In this document: positions 25,376 through 38,382 of the stretch, piece by piece
Layout of the letters: each line of letters starts with the position of its first letter
Numbering within the stretch: position 1 is the first letter of the stretch
Assembly: GCF_040802235.1 (NCBI RefSeq)
Contig: NC_133174.1
Span: forward strand, 138,437,213-138,501,212
Length of the DNA stretch: 64,000 nt
Reading direction: 5' to 3'
Source of the DNA: Manis javanica
Taxonomy: Eukaryota; Chordata; Mammalia; Pholidota; Manidae
The notes under the pieces: generated by a model
Database searches by the model: none
The model's input: only the letters and a program-made list of their open reading frames with translations
Told to the model about the DNA's origin: nothing
Made by a program: the position numbers and the translations under genes

Positions 25376-27038
25376 AGCCCATCAGGCTAACATCAGACTT
25401 CTCAGCAGAAACCTTACAGGCCAGAAGGGAGTGGCATGATGTATTTAATGCCATGAAGCAGTAGGGCCTGGAACCAAGATTACTTTATCCAGCAAGATTA
25501 TCATTTAAATTTAAAGGAGGGATTAAACAATTTCCAGATAAGCAAAAGCTGACAGAATTTAGCTTCCACAAACCATATCTACAGTTTATTTTGGAGGGAC
25601 TGCTATAGATGAAAGTGTTCCTAAGGTTGAATAGCTGTCACCAGAGGTAATAAAACCACAGTAAAGAAAGTAGAACAGCTAATTACGAAGCAAATGCAAA
25701 ATTAAATTAACTATCCCCAAAGTAAATCAAGGGACAGACAAAGAGTACAGAATATGACACCTAATATATAAAGAATGGAGGAGGAAGAAAAATGAGGAGA
25801 AAATGTAAAGAACCTTTAGATTGTGTTCGTAAAAGCATATTAACTGAATTAAGTTAGACTCTTAGATAGTAAGGAAGTTAACCTTGAACCTTTGGTAACC
25901 ATGAATCTAAAGGCTGCAATGGCAATAAGTACATACCTATCGATAATCACCCTAAATGTAAATGGACTGAATGCACCAATCAAAAGACATAGAGTCACTG
26001 AATGGACAAAAAAACAAGACCCATCTATATGCTGCCCACAAGAGACTCACTTTAAACCCACAGACATACACAGACTAAAAGTGAAGGGATGGAAAAAGAT
26101 ATTTTCATGCAACTAATAGAGAGAGAAAAAAAAAGCAGGAGTTGCAGTACTTGTATCAGACAAAATAGACATCAAAACAAAGAAAGTCACAAGAGACAAA
26201 GAAGGACATTACATAATGATAAAGGGGGCAGTCCAACAAGAGGATATAACCATTATAAATATCTATGCACTCAACACAGGAGCACTGACATATGTGAAAC
26301 AACTACTAACTGAATTAAAAGGGGAAATAGAATGCAATGCATTCATTCTAGGAGACTTCAATACTCCACTCACTCTGAAGGACAGATCAACCAGACAGAA
26401 AATAAGTAAGGACACAGAGGCACTGAACAACACACTAGAACAGATGGACCTAATAGACATCTACAGAACTCTCCACCCAAAAAGAGCAGAATACACATTC
26501 TTCTCAAGTGCACATGGAACATTTTCAAGAATAGATCATATCCTAGGACACAAAAAGAACCTCAATAAATTCAAAAAGATTGAAATTGTACCAACCAGCT
26601 TCTCAGACCACAAAGGTATGAAAATAGAAATAAATTACGCAAAGAAAATGAAAAATCCCACACATAGAGGCTTCACAACATGCTCCTACATAACCAATGG
26701 ATCAATGACCAAGTAAAAACAGAGATCAAACAATATATGGAGACAAATGACAACAATAATTCAACACAGAAAAATCTGTGGGATGCCTTGCTAAGAGGAA
26801 AGTATATTGCAATACAGGCCTACCTCAGAAAAGAAGAGCAATCCCATATAAGCAGTCTAAACTCACAATTAATGAAACTAGAAAAGGAGAACAAATGAGG
26901 CCCAAAGTCAGTAGAAGGAGGGACATAATAAAGATTAGAGCATAAATAAATAAAATTGAGAAGAATAAAACAACAGAAATGATCAATGAAAGCAAGAGCT
27001 GGTTCTTTGAGAAAATAAACAAAATAGATAAACCCCTA

Positions 27039-27043
27039 GCCAG
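27039..27043 (+). repeat. Target-site duplication, left of LTR
   Basis: GCCAG, identical to 27451-27455. Confidence 0.85.
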
Positions 27044-27450
27044 TGAAAGGGATGGCCTTTGTTTTCCCCCATGTTTGCACGCAGAATGGGGAAGCATCTG
27101 TAGCACCAGCTTGAAAGCAACTAGTCCAGTCCTTAGAAGTTATCTGCCCACAAAAGTATATCTTGTTCTCGCAAACGAGTGAAAAAGCCTCACACTTTGA
27201 TAGAGAAGCCTTGGGGGCATGTGAAAACACTGCCCCTGCTTACTAAGCAAATTTTTAGAGATCCACAGAATGTTCTGGCCTGTTCCCCCAGAGTAGGGAG
27301 AGATATGTATAGCATTTAGCTGAGATCCGAGAAAAGCAGTATAAAAATAAAGGAGCTGTGCCACATCAGAGCTGCAGCCATTGTCTGTCTGTCTTTGTTG
27401 TCTGTGTTTTTTGTTCATTCCCATTTCACACAAGCAAGTGGCTCTCTACA
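27044..27450 (+). mobile_element. Solo LTR of an endogenous retrovirus inside the L1
   Basis: The 407-bp block interrupts an L1 ORF2 that is continuous once it is removed (CCCCTAGCCAG joins ACTTATTAAG). It begins TG and ends CA and is flanked by GCCAG on both sides (27039-27043, 27451-27455). A TATA box (TATAAAAA, 27340-27347) overlaps a polyadenylation signal (AATAAA, 27346-27351), as expected in an LTR. No internal retroviral genes are present, so it is a solo LTR left by LTR-LTR recombination. The 5-bp duplication is compatible with several ERV classes and I do not assign one. Confidence 0.88.
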
Positions 27451-27455
27451 GCCAG
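27451..27455 (+). repeat. Target-site duplication, right of LTR
   Basis: GCCAG, identical to 27039-27043; an extra A on the left makes six bases possible. Confidence 0.85.
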
Positions 27456-30167
27456 ACTTATTAAGAGAAAAAGAGAGTCTACACACATAAACAGAATCAG
27501 AAATGAGAAAGGAAACATCACTACAGACCCCACAGGCAAAGAAACCACAAAAAGAAAAATTACAGACCAATATCCCTGATTAACATAGATGCAAAAATAC
27601 TCAACAAAATATTAGCAAACTGAATTCAAAAATACATCAAAAGGATCATACACCATGACCAAGTGGGATTCATACCAGGGATCCAAGGATGGTACAACAT
27701 CTGAAAATCCATCAACATCATCTACCACATCAACAAAAAGGACAAAAAACCAGATGATCATCTCCATAGATGCTGAAAAAGCATCTGAAAAAATTCAACA
27801 TCCATTCATGATAAAAACTCTCAACAAAATGGGTATAGAGGGCAAGTACCTCAACATAATAAAGGCCATATATGATAAACTCACAGCCAACAACATACTT
27901 AACAGCGAGAAGCTGAAAGCTTTTCCTTTAAGATCAGGAACAGGACAAGGATGCCCACATTCCCCACTTCTATTCAACATAGTACTGGAGGTCCTAGCTA
28001 TGGCAATCAAACAAAATAAACAAATAAAAGGCATCCAGATTGGCAAGGAAGAAGTTAAACTGTCCCTGTTTGCAGATGACATGATATTGTACATAGAAAA
28101 CCCTAAAGAATCCACTCCAAAACTACTAGATCTAATATCTGAATTCAGCAAAGTTTCAGGATACAAAATTAATATGCAGAAATCTGTGGCATTCCTATTC
28201 ACTAACAATGAACTAGCAGAGGGAGAAATCAGGAAAACAATTCCATTCACAGCTGCAACAAAAAGAATAAAATACCTAGGAATAAACCTAACCAAGGAAG
28301 TGAAAGACCTATACCCTGAAAAGTATAAGACACTCTTAAGAGAAATTAAAGAAGGTACCAATAAATGGACACTCATCCCATGCTCATGGATAGGAAGAAT
28401 TACTATTGTCAAAATGCCCATCCCACCTAAAGCGATCTATAGATTCAATTCAATTCTTATCAAAATACCAACAGCATTCTTCAATGAATTAGAGAAAATC
28501 ATTCTAAAATTCATATGGAACCACAAAAGACCTCGAATAGCCAGAGCAATTCTGAGAAGGAAGAATAAAGCTGGGGGCATTACGCTCCCCAGCTTCAAGC
28601 TCTACTACAAAGCCACAGTAATCAAGACAATTTGGTACTGGCACAAGAACAGACCCATAGACTGATGGAACAGACTAGAGAGCCCTGATATAAACTCAAC
28701 CATATATGGTCAATTAATATTCGATAAAGGAGCCATGGACATACAATGGGGAAATGACAGCCTCTTCAACAGCTGGTGTTGGCAAAACTGGACAGCTACA
28801 TGCCAGAGAATGAAACTGGATTATTGTTTGACCCCATACGCAAAAGTAAACTCAAAATGAATTAAAGACTTGTGTGTAAGTAATGAAACCATAAAACTCT
28901 TAGAAGACAACATAGGCAAACATCTCCTGAATATAAGCAGGAGCAACTTCTTCCTGAACGCATCTCCTCAAGCAAGGGAAACAAAAGCAGAAATGAACTC
29001 ATGGGACTACGTCAAACTGAAAAGTTTCTGTACGGCAAAGGACACCATCAACAGAACAAAAAGGCATCCTACAGTATGGGATAATCTATTTGTAAATGAC
29101 ATATCCAACAAGGAGTTGACATCCAAAATATATAAAGAACTTACACGCCTCAACACCCAAAAAGCAAATAACCTGATTAACAAATGGGCAGAGGATATGA
29201 AGAGACAGTTCTCCAAAGAAGAAATTCAGATGGCCAACAGGCACATGAGAAGATGCTCCACATCACTAATCATCAGGGAAATGCACATTAAAACCACAAT
29301 GAGATATCACCTCACACCAGTAAGGATGACCAGCATCAAAAAGACTAAGAACAATAAATGCTGGCAAGGATGCAGAGAAAGAGGAACCCTCCTAACACTG
29401 CTGGTGGGAATGTAAGCTGGTTCAACCATTGTGGAAAGCAATATGGAGGTTCCTCAAAAAACTAAAAATAGAAATACCAGTTGACCTGGGAATTCCACTC
29501 CTTGGATTTTACCCAAAGAATACAACTTCTCAGATTCAAAAAGACATATGCACCCCTAAGTTTATTGCAGCACTTTTTACAGTAGCCAAGATATGGAAGC
29601 AACCTAAGTGTCCATCAGTAGATGAATGGATAAAGAAGATGTGGTACATATACACAATGGAATAGTATTCGGCCATAAGAAAGAAACAAATCCTACCATT
29701 TGCAACAACATGGATGGGGCTGGAGGACATTAAGCTCAGTGAAATAAGCCAGGCAGAGAAAGACAAGTGCCAACTGATTTCCCTCATTTGTGGAGTATAA
29801 CAGTGAAGCAAAACTGAAGGAACAAAATAGCAGCAGACTCAGAGACTCCAAGAATGAACTAGTGGTTACCAAAGGGGAGGGGTGGGGGAGGGTGGGTGGA
29901 GAGGGAGGTGGAAGGGGATCGAGGGGTATTATGTTTAGTACACACAGTGTGGGGGGTCACAGGGAGAACAGTGCAGCACAGAGAAGGCACATAGTGGATC
30001 TCTGGCAACTTGCTGCACTGATGGACAGTGACTGCACTGGGGTGTGGGTGGGGACTTGATAATATGGGTAAATGTAGTAACCGCATTGTTTTTTCATGTG
30101 AAACCTTCGTAAGAGTGTATAGCAATCATACCTTAATAAAAAATTAAAAACAAAAACAAACAAAAAA

Positions 30168-31710
30168 AGATTACCCTTGTAAAAAAAAACTGCTAGGGAG
30201 TGTCACAAGTGCTGAGACTTTCTGTGAAATAAGAAATGTAATCTCAGGAGGAATGATAAAGGGAGCTTGGACACTCCTAGTTAGTCCTGGGCAAATGTTA
30301 CTCTATTTCAGATTGAAGAATGCAGCAGGCTGTAGACATTTCACTTGGAATGTCATTGAAATCAACTTTATAAAGCCCTGAGCTGAACCGGCAAAGTTGG
30401 ATGCATCCAGGTATTTATCGGAATTTGTAGACAATTTGTTGGAAAGGATGAAAAGGACATCATTCCCAAGCTCTGTAAGTAAATTCCTTGAATTGTGATG
30501 TTAGTCTTTATTGTGAGACTTTTCTACTCCTATTGCTTTGCATCGAGAGAAAGTGGTGATCTTGCTACTTCGCTGCTCCTAAGCCTGTTTTCTCCCCTTT
30601 CACTGCTGCAGGGTGTGAAACTCTGAGACTAGAGGAGTCCAAAGATGAAGGAAGATTAAATACCTTGGGCCCTGCTGGGTCCAGGAATAGTTCTCAGGAC
30701 ATGTTCACTTTAATTCTAATTCAGGATTAAGCCTTTAGTGTCGTTTAGTCCTGAACTATTTGTGCTGGGAGATGATGTCACATAGGCCCTAGACATGGCC
30801 TCTGCAAAATGTTTCAAGAACATTAGCAGCAGGAGCCCGAATTTGATCAGCATATCATTTGTCTCCAGAGAAGACTGATATTACCATGGAATCTGAACTG
30901 AGAGTCTGTAACTTATTTAGTTCTGGCAGTTTTGAGATGAGAGATGAAGGGTGAAGATTCCTTTGACTGTGGATCTTATCCCACCTGAACACCGATAACC
31001 TATGTCACCATAATTATCACACTAGAAAGTATCTGTGTAAGTGGTTTTCAACCACAGAGAGCCAATTAATTACAGAAATCAGTTCATGCTATCATCCCAT
31101 AATCCATCTACTCAGTGTTTTTCTTGTGAACTAAAAAAAAGATGCATGTATATGTGCTTTTCCACACATACCAAACTGAAAGTCGATGGGAACAACACCC
31201 TGCCTCTTGCCTCCCCAAAGGAAGAAATCTTTGCAAGCATGATCTCCCTTGACCTTTATTATACTTCAGTAATAAAATTTGATGAGATTTTAGATTATTT
31301 ACCATTCATTTTGGAAAAAGGCACTCAGTGCAAAGCTCTGCTTTCTGAACAAATTAATAATTACTTTGCACAGGAAGGCTTGCTACCTTGGGCCTGAGAA
31401 TTTTTAATTAGCCTTATTCTTTTTCAGTCTGTGCATGTTCTTTCCCTAGTGTAAATTTCTCGGTCTTTGCTTTAGAATGGATTACTGAATGGAAAATACT
31501 CAAAAGTGCATTAACGGTTATATGTCTGTGCCCACCTTGTCCAGTGTATAAGGACAGGGCTCAAAAATTTTGTGGTGTGTTTTGGGTGTCTTCTCTACGT
31601 AGAGCTGAATGCTGTTGGAAATATCAAAGACACGTAACGCATATCTCTTGTATTTAAAGAGCTTGCAAACAGATTTCGTTGCCCTAGTACACAGAAAGGG
31701 CTATATTAAC
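30168..31710. other. No gene recognised
   Basis: Unique-looking sequence. An acceptor-like TATTTCAG at 30311 and a donor-like CTCTGTAAGT near 30475 could bracket an untranslated exon, but nothing supports this beyond the motifs. Confidence 0.35.
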
Positions 31711-31717
31711 ACTATAT

Positions 31718-31735
31718 TAACACACACACACACAT
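31718..31735 (+). repeat. Short (AC)n microsatellite
   Basis: Pure CA/AC dinucleotide run of about 14-16 bp. Confidence 0.8.
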
Positions 31736-31911
31736 TCATTTCATGGTAGAAACCTCAAAATTATAATGCCAGTACACACAGACCCATACTGATGTTACCG
31801 GCTGAGAATGCTGCTTTTTCCAGGATTGCGTCTCGGAAAAGGTTTCAATGAGTGAGTAGACGCAGCTCCTGATGTTCAGGAGGATGCCGTCATTACGTCG
31901 CCTTCTGAGAG

Positions 31912-31950
31912 GGGGAAGTCCCACCCACCCGGGGAAGTCCCACCCACCCC
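31912..31950 (+). repeat. 19-bp tandem duplication
   Basis: The unit GGGGAAGTCCCACCCACCC occurs twice back to back. Confidence 0.9.
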
Positions 31951-32839
31951 GGATCAAATAGAGACAGGAACTGATGACATCACATCCCATTCTTGATTGG
32001 CTGAAAGTACAATGCTTCATTCGCACAGGGAGTGACTAATCAGAGCTGTGGTCTATCCAACTAAGTGTACTTTTGGTGGATGAGTTAGATTGGAGTTTTT
32101 TGAAATTTACAAGGGCTTAAAATTTACAACGGCCCTGAAGCTTCTCAAAACTTACAGGAGCCCTAAACTCTACCTGTGTCCCTCTGTTACCTGCCTTAAT
32201 CCACCGCCAGAAGAGGCAACCCTAATGGCAGCTTTTGTCACAAAATCAAATTTCAATTTATATGTGGGCCTCTTCCTTAATGGGTATCCTCTGTCCTGTT
32301 ATTCTACATCTATGTTCTGCACCATTATCCATTTACCTAAATATTATAGCTTTATAACAAGCCTTGCTGTCTAGTAGGGCACTTTTACATTGTTGATATT
32401 CTTCAAAATTATTGTGGGTATTTAAGATTCATTGCTTTACATGAGAATTTTGTAATTAACTTGTGCACTTATATAGAAAACCAATCCAAGACAAAGTGTA
32501 CTGGGTTTTAATCAGAATTATTAATTTGTAGATTAGGTGGGGAGAGCTGATAAATTTGTTGATATTGGGACTTCCTCTCCAGGGATATGTCTTTTATATG
32601 CTCCAATAAGGACATCATTTTCTGTGTAATGTTTTGGGACATTTTTGCTAAATTAACTACTAAGTGGTGTATACTTTCTTTTCTATGAAGAAACCTATAA
32701 ATGCTATTAGAGAACATGAAAAAGTGATTTAATAATTAGAGATATAACTATTCTTGATGGAAATATGTAATACCACAAATACATGTAATGCCATTTTAAT
32801 ATATTAAATTAATAATCAGATTATTCAATTTTTTGAATT
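31951..32839. other. No gene recognised
   Basis: AT-rich; nothing recognised. Confidence 0.4.
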
Positions 32840-35800
32840 AAAATTAATTGTCATAATCATACAGTTGGAAATAGGACCTAACTTCTTTTGTTTAAACATT
32901 TTCCAGTGGTTTCTTCTTTGATCCACAAATTATTTAGAATTATGTTATTTAGTTTCCAAGTATGTGGGTTTCTTCCAGATATTTGTGATTTCTAATTTAA
33001 TTCTGTTTTGATCAGAGAACATAATCGGTATGATTTTAATGCTTTTAAATGTACTGAAACTGGTTTTATGGCCCAGCATATTTTGAATCGTTATGACTGT
33101 TACACACAGAATGGAAACTGTGTTCTACAGTTGCTGGGTGCAGTGTTCTGTAAAAAGACCTGGACCAGGTTTGTTGGCAGTGTGGTGAGTCTTGAGTATC
33201 CTTACTACTTTCTACTTACTTTCTCTGTTGATTAGTACTGATGGAGGAGTGTTGAACTCACTGACTGTAACTTTGAGTTTACTTTCAGTTCTTACTTCAT
33301 TTGAAGTGTTGTGATTAATGTATACCCATTTAGGATTGTTCTGTTTCCTTGGTTGACTCCTTGATCATTATGAAATGTCCCTCTTTTTCCCTAGTACTAT
33401 TCCTTGCCTGGAGTCTACTTTGTCTGGTATCAATTAGCCACTCAAGCTTTTCATCATTAGAGATACATAATATATATATGTTTCTATCCTTTTACTTGTA
33501 ATTAAAACACGTATCCTGAAGACGCACCTAGTTTGGTCTTACTTTTTTATCTAGTTTTGACAATTCCAGACTTTAAACTTGTGTTTTAGTCCATCAGTAG
33601 TTAATATAATTGTTAATGTGGTTAGGCTTACCTCTACCATCTTGCTGTATATGTTTTCTGTTTGTCCCATGTGATCTTTGTTCTCTTTGTCTTCTTTTTC
33701 TGCTTTCTTTTGGATTAAAAGAGTATTTAATTAGTATTCCATTTTATCTCTTTTGATTTATAATCTATACCTCATGTGTGTTTTATGTGTTGCTCTAGGC
33801 AGTTTATAGTATACATCTTTAATTTATTTCTGTCTGCTGTGAATGAATATTGTGCCAGTTCATTTATAATGTAAGAACCTTACAACAGTAGATTTTTATT
33901 TTCCACCCTCCTGTCTTTTGTGTTATCATTGGCTTGATTTCTACATATAAACCTTACAGTACTTTGTTTTTATTTCAATTCTCTTTTGAAGAAATTAAAG
34001 ATGAAAAATCCCTTTATATTTATCCATAGATGTATCACTGCCAATGCTTTTCATTTCTTGATGTGAATCCGGATTTGCACCTGGCACCCTTTTCCTTCTT
34101 CCGAATGGCTTCCTTTAATATTTCTGGTAGTGCTGGCAGGTTGGCTTTGATTTCTTTCAGATTTTGTTCATCTGAAGATGTCTTTATTTTACCTTCAATT
34201 TGTTTTGAAGGGTATATTTTTGCTCGATATAGAATTTTAGGTTGATTTTTTTTCCCCCCAGCACTTTAAAAATGTTTCTTTTTTTATTGTCATGGGTTAT
34301 TTTGATGAGAAGTCAGACAGAGGGCATTTTTACCCCCTGTATTAAGTGTATCTTTTATTACTGTTTGCTTTTAAGATGTTATCTTTATAATTGGTTTACA
34401 GCAATTTGTTTATGATGTGCCTTGGTGAGTTTTCTGTTGTGTTTATTTTTTTGGATTCATCAAACTTCTTGAAATATGAGTTATATTTTTCACTCAGTAG
34501 GAAGAACATTGACCATTAATCCAATGTATTTTTTTTGCCTCCCCCTTCTGGGAATCCAGTCACGTATATTTTAATTGCCTGATACTATCCCACACTGAAG
34601 CTGTCCATTTTTTTCAATCTTTCTTCTGTACTCTATTGAATGAAACTTAAATGTCTTCCAGCTATGTGTGGGCTGTAACTGTTGTTTAGTTTTGAATTTA
34701 TTGTCATTTGTTCTTTGATTGGTCTTGAGTGTCACCTTGCACAGGCACTGCTTAGTATTCAGCCAAAGATTCAAGAGAACGGATATTCAGCTTTCTGGAG
34801 GTTTTTTGTTTGTTTTTTCACATAGCTCCTTTCTCTCTGGTGTTCTGCTCCACAAATGCCAGCCATCTTGGCCTTCCTGAACTCTGATTTCTGTCTCCTA
34901 ATCTTAGCGAGACTACTGTGCTCTGCTTGAGATTCTGCTCTCTGTGGTCTGCAGGAGCTTCACGTAGAAAGCTGGGGTCCATCTCATTTTTGCCCTTATC
35001 TCAGAGATCACAGGCATGTGCTGCCTGCTGTTCAATATACCCAAACAGATATTTTCCGTGATTTGTCCAGTGTCTTAGTTGTTCATGGCAGGGGATAGTC
35101 CCATATTAGTTATTCCATGGCCATAAGCTGTAGTCCCTATAAATTTTTGTTGCTATTGTATCTTTAAAAAATATTTTCTAATTTTGGTTGCTGGTGTATA
35201 GGAACAGAATTAATTCTTAGATGTTAACTTCATATATAGTAACTTTGTTAAAGTATTCTATTATTTCTAGTAAAATGAGGAATCTCTTTGATTTTCTAGG
35301 TAGATAATCATAGCATTAATGAACAGGGACCATTATATTTTTCCTTTCCAAGAGTTACTCATTTTTTCTTACCTTAATGAATGCATTAGTTAGTACTTTT
35401 AGCAATATGTATCAAATATTTTAGTGGCCACTCTTGTTTTTCTTCTTGAGTCTAAAAAACTCCTTTAATGTTCCACCTTTAAGTATGATGTTTGTATGTT
35501 TTTGGTTGATCCTCTTTACCAGTTGACAGAAGTTCCTGTCTATACCTAGTATGTTAATAATATTTTTAAAAATCATATATGTGTATTGAATTATATCACA
35601 TGCATCTTCTTCATCTACTAAGATGATCACATTTCTCTTCCCTTTTTGTCTGATACCTTGAATTACATTTTTTCTAATGTGAAATTATCCTGTTATTTCT
35701 GGAATTAGCCCAAGCTTTTAAATAGCTGGTTTTGGTTTGGTAGTTTTATTTGGGATTTTGAATGTGGATCATAAGTAAAATTAGCTTTAAAAATTTCCCC

Positions 35801-37200
35801 TCTGATGCTGCCCTTTACTTGTTTGGTGTAAGGAGTATGTTAGCATTATAAAATGAGTTGGGTGGATGGCATCTCTCTTTATTTCTTTTCTGCCAAAATT
35901 TGCATGAAATATGAGATACCTGTTATTTAAATGTTTGGAAGTATCAATCTGTAAAACCATTAGGGCTGTTTATTTTTAGGTTTAGTTAGGTTGCTTTTCT
36001 GTGGATAAATTTTTAATAAATGAATTTCCTTACAATATAGGATTGTTTCAAATTTTCTTCATATAATTGATTAGGTCTGAGTAAAATGCATTTTTCTAGG
36101 AAATATTACATTGTGTCTCTGTTTTTAAATTTATGGGCATGGAGTTGATTATACTGCCTTTTACCATCTATTTTTTTCAGAGGTGTGCACTTTCACTCCA
36201 AAATATGTCTTCTCCCTCTATTTGTTGATCGATCTGGTATACCAATGTTTCATTTTATTATTATTATTTGTAAACAAACAGTTGTTTAAATCTATTCTAT
36301 CATTTTTTTCTTGTGTTGTTTTCTGGTCCTACATTATTTCCTTGCATCTCTTTTATTTAGCTTTACTCTTATTTTTACAGTTTGTTTTGTTAACTGCTTA
36401 GCTGATTTGTTTTCATCTTTTTTTCCAATAACATTAAGGGTATAAATTTTACAAGTTTCATTATGTGATATTCTTACAATAGTTCAGTTCTGAATATTTT
36501 CTGATTTCCTGAGCTATTTAGGACATCTTCTTGTTGTTGCTATTGTTTTAAATATCCAAGTCTATAGGGTTTTATGATATCTTTTGTTTCTGAATTTCGA
36601 ACTCAGTGGCATTAGGGCCAGAACATATGGTCTGTATGATACTATTGTTTGGTATTTATCGATCTGTTTTATGGCTTAGAATGGCCTAGATGTCTTTCGT
36701 GCTCTGAAATTTCACTTTTATGTTTCTAGACATGGTTTTATTTTAACTTATCCAGACTGGGTCACATTTTCCATTCTGGAAAAATTTCAATCATTATATC
36801 TTTACTGCCTTTCTCTCATTCTTGCTAGTATCTTCATCTGGAACTCTTTTTAGATATTTAGTAGGCCTTCCCATTCTGTCCTTCATGTTTCAGAACCTCT
36901 TGTTTCATATTTTCCATTTCATTATCTCTCTGTAAAGACAAGATGGTAAATTTCCTCATATCTGTTCCACTTACTAATTTTCTTGTCTGGTTTGTCTTAA
37001 TACATTGCTTAATCCATCCCTTTGAAATTAATTTCATTGAATATGTCTTTATTTGTAAGATTTATCTTCTTTTTTCGTGTCTACCTGGGCTTTCCTCATA
37101 TTTTCAGTTCCATGTATTTTCTTTTTAATTTTTTAACATAATTACTTTATAATAGCTTTCAAATATTTTAATGATTTGAATTTCTTGGGGGTCTATACTG
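32840..37200 (-). mobile_element. Old L1-derived AT-rich sequence, antisense
   Basis: Phrases such as TTCTTCCAGATATTTGTGAT, TTTTGATCAGAGAACATAAT, GGTTTTATGGCCCAGCATAT, AGTCTACTTTGTCTGGTATC and CATCTACTAAGATGATCACA are reverse complements of mammalian L1 5' and ORF2 sequence. The + strand is T-rich throughout. The stretch is probably more than one old element; parts (34800-35130) do not look like L1, and boundaries are approximate. Confidence 0.6.
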
Positions 37201-38326
37201 CTGAGGGTATGTATGTGTGTGTATCCTAAATTTGGCATGTAGTAAATTGTTTCCTTATGTATTTTCTAATTTAGGGTGGTGCATTATCTGAAGAAACTTT
37301 GTGGAACCTGGCTTTAGAAAGTATCTCTCTAGAATGGCTTTGTCTTTGCTTCTTCTGGACCTTAAGGTTGATTCACTCTAGTAATGCCTTTTTCCCCCCA
37401 ACCCAGAGAACATATTGAGACTGACAAACTTCCTTGTTTCCTTCCTTTGTTGGTGGAGGATTGTTTAAATGAATTTGTGGCCTCTGGGAGTCTTGGCTAT
37501 ACTTAGGGAGGAGGTGGAAGGTTTTAATTTCACTTCTGTGCTTGAATTCTCCTTCTCCCAATAGGGCCTTAATGCCCAAGTTGCTGTGTTGTATGACTAC
37601 ATCTCCATCCCAGAGCAGCGTAGGCTGGTGGACCAGCCACATTTGCTTTTCGGTGTCTTCTGGTTTGACCCCTAAGCTTGCCTTTACTTTCTTGAGAGCA
37701 TTTAAAGGATATTTGCTATATTTTAACTGTTTCTTCTTGTTTAACACACATGCACTTGAACATCATTGACTTCTACCTTGAGGCTTTGACCTTGAGGTGA
37801 TGTGTGAGTCTAATTGTATAATTCAAAGCAGAGGACTTTGGTGGTTTCAGGGTCATTTTTTATATTTCCAGGATTTCTGTGATATCACAATAAATGCAGA
37901 TTTTGTCTGTTGTGGCATTGTATTGTGGCGAGACATGAATCTTTCAAACCACATCTGTCTTTGTTTCATAAAGTGTTTTTGAGTTAGTGAAAGGGAAAGG
38001 AATCTAAGGATATAGAATGAGACCTACAAATACTTTTGGATTATGTTGTATAGTTTCACAAAATGTTTTTGCAACTTTTTCAAATGTGTTCATTTGTAAT
38101 GTTATTGTGACAAACATTCACTGCGGACCACACAGTAAAGCAAGTGTTTAGCATCTACATAACATATGAGAGGGTTCTTGGTACTTAATGAGGTAAGTCT
38201 TTAAAGAAGTAGGAATTCCTTGAGGGAAAGGTGCTGCGCGATTGAGAACTTTGATTAGTTTTATTGCTTTACTATGATTCATCATAGATGATCCCTTAGT
38301 ATAATGTTGTTCCACTTTGATTTCAG
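37201..38326. other. No gene recognised; upstream of first identified PASD1 exon
   Basis: No repeat or exon recognised. Sequence just before 38327 has a fair pyrimidine tract (TTGTTCCACTTTGATTTCAG). Confidence 0.4.
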
Positions 38327-38382
38327 AATAATTTGTTACATCACCAAATAATGGACAAGGAAGAGAAAGAAAAAGAGAAAAG
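38327..38382 (+). CDS. PASD1: PASD1 exon with proposed start codon
   Basis: The acceptor is TTTCAG before 38327 and the donor is AG|GTATGG after 38382. The proposed start is the ATG at 38351, with A at -3 and G at +4, and it encodes [10 protein letters not shown] plus two bases of an Arg codon. This resembles the charged stretch before the bHLH in CLOCK (EEDDKDKAKR). The 24 exon bases before the ATG are also open in the same frame, so translation could begin in an upstream exon. As this exon has an acceptor, at least one further 5' exon must exist; I could not identify it. Confidence 0.8.

Larger units (their letters stand above)
25902..29662 (+). pseudogene. L1 ORF2 remnant (endonuclease / reverse transcriptase)
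   Basis: It begins MNLKAAMAISTYLSIITLNV. The endonuclease part is open to about 26716, after which the frame shifts twice before the LTR. After the LTR the reverse-transcriptase part is open for 336 codons (27655-28665) with [14 protein letters not shown] and LFADDMILY. The cysteine-rich C-terminal part is spread over 28870-29415 and 29429-29665 in two frames. Inactive. Confidence 0.93.
24388..30167 (+). mobile_element. Nearly full-length LINE-1, inactive, with nested LTR
   Basis: Order: part of the 5' UTR (24388-24760), broken ORF1 (24761-about 25375), inter-ORF sequence, broken ORF2 (25902-about 29660), 3' UTR, and an A-rich tail at about 30138-30167. ORF1 remnants show the coiled coil and RELCDQSKWNNIRIIGI. 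ORF2 shows endonuclease motifs (NVNGLNAPIKRH, QETHFK, LGDFNTPLT, RIDHILGHK, SDHKGMKIEIN) and the reverse transcriptase [12 protein letters not shown] near 28070. Reading changes frame near 26700, 26900 and 29415, and an LTR interrupts ORF2 at 27044. The element cannot make an intact protein. It lies in the same direction as PASD1. Confidence 0.95.

Noticed and set aside
27655-28665. 336-codon open frame with a reverse transcriptase motif
   Set aside because: It is a piece of the dead L1 ORF2, with continuing L1 sequence on both sides in shifted frames, not a host gene.
30312-30475. Candidate untranslated 5' exon of PASD1
   Set aside because: Acceptor- and donor-like motifs occur often by chance; nothing else supports it.
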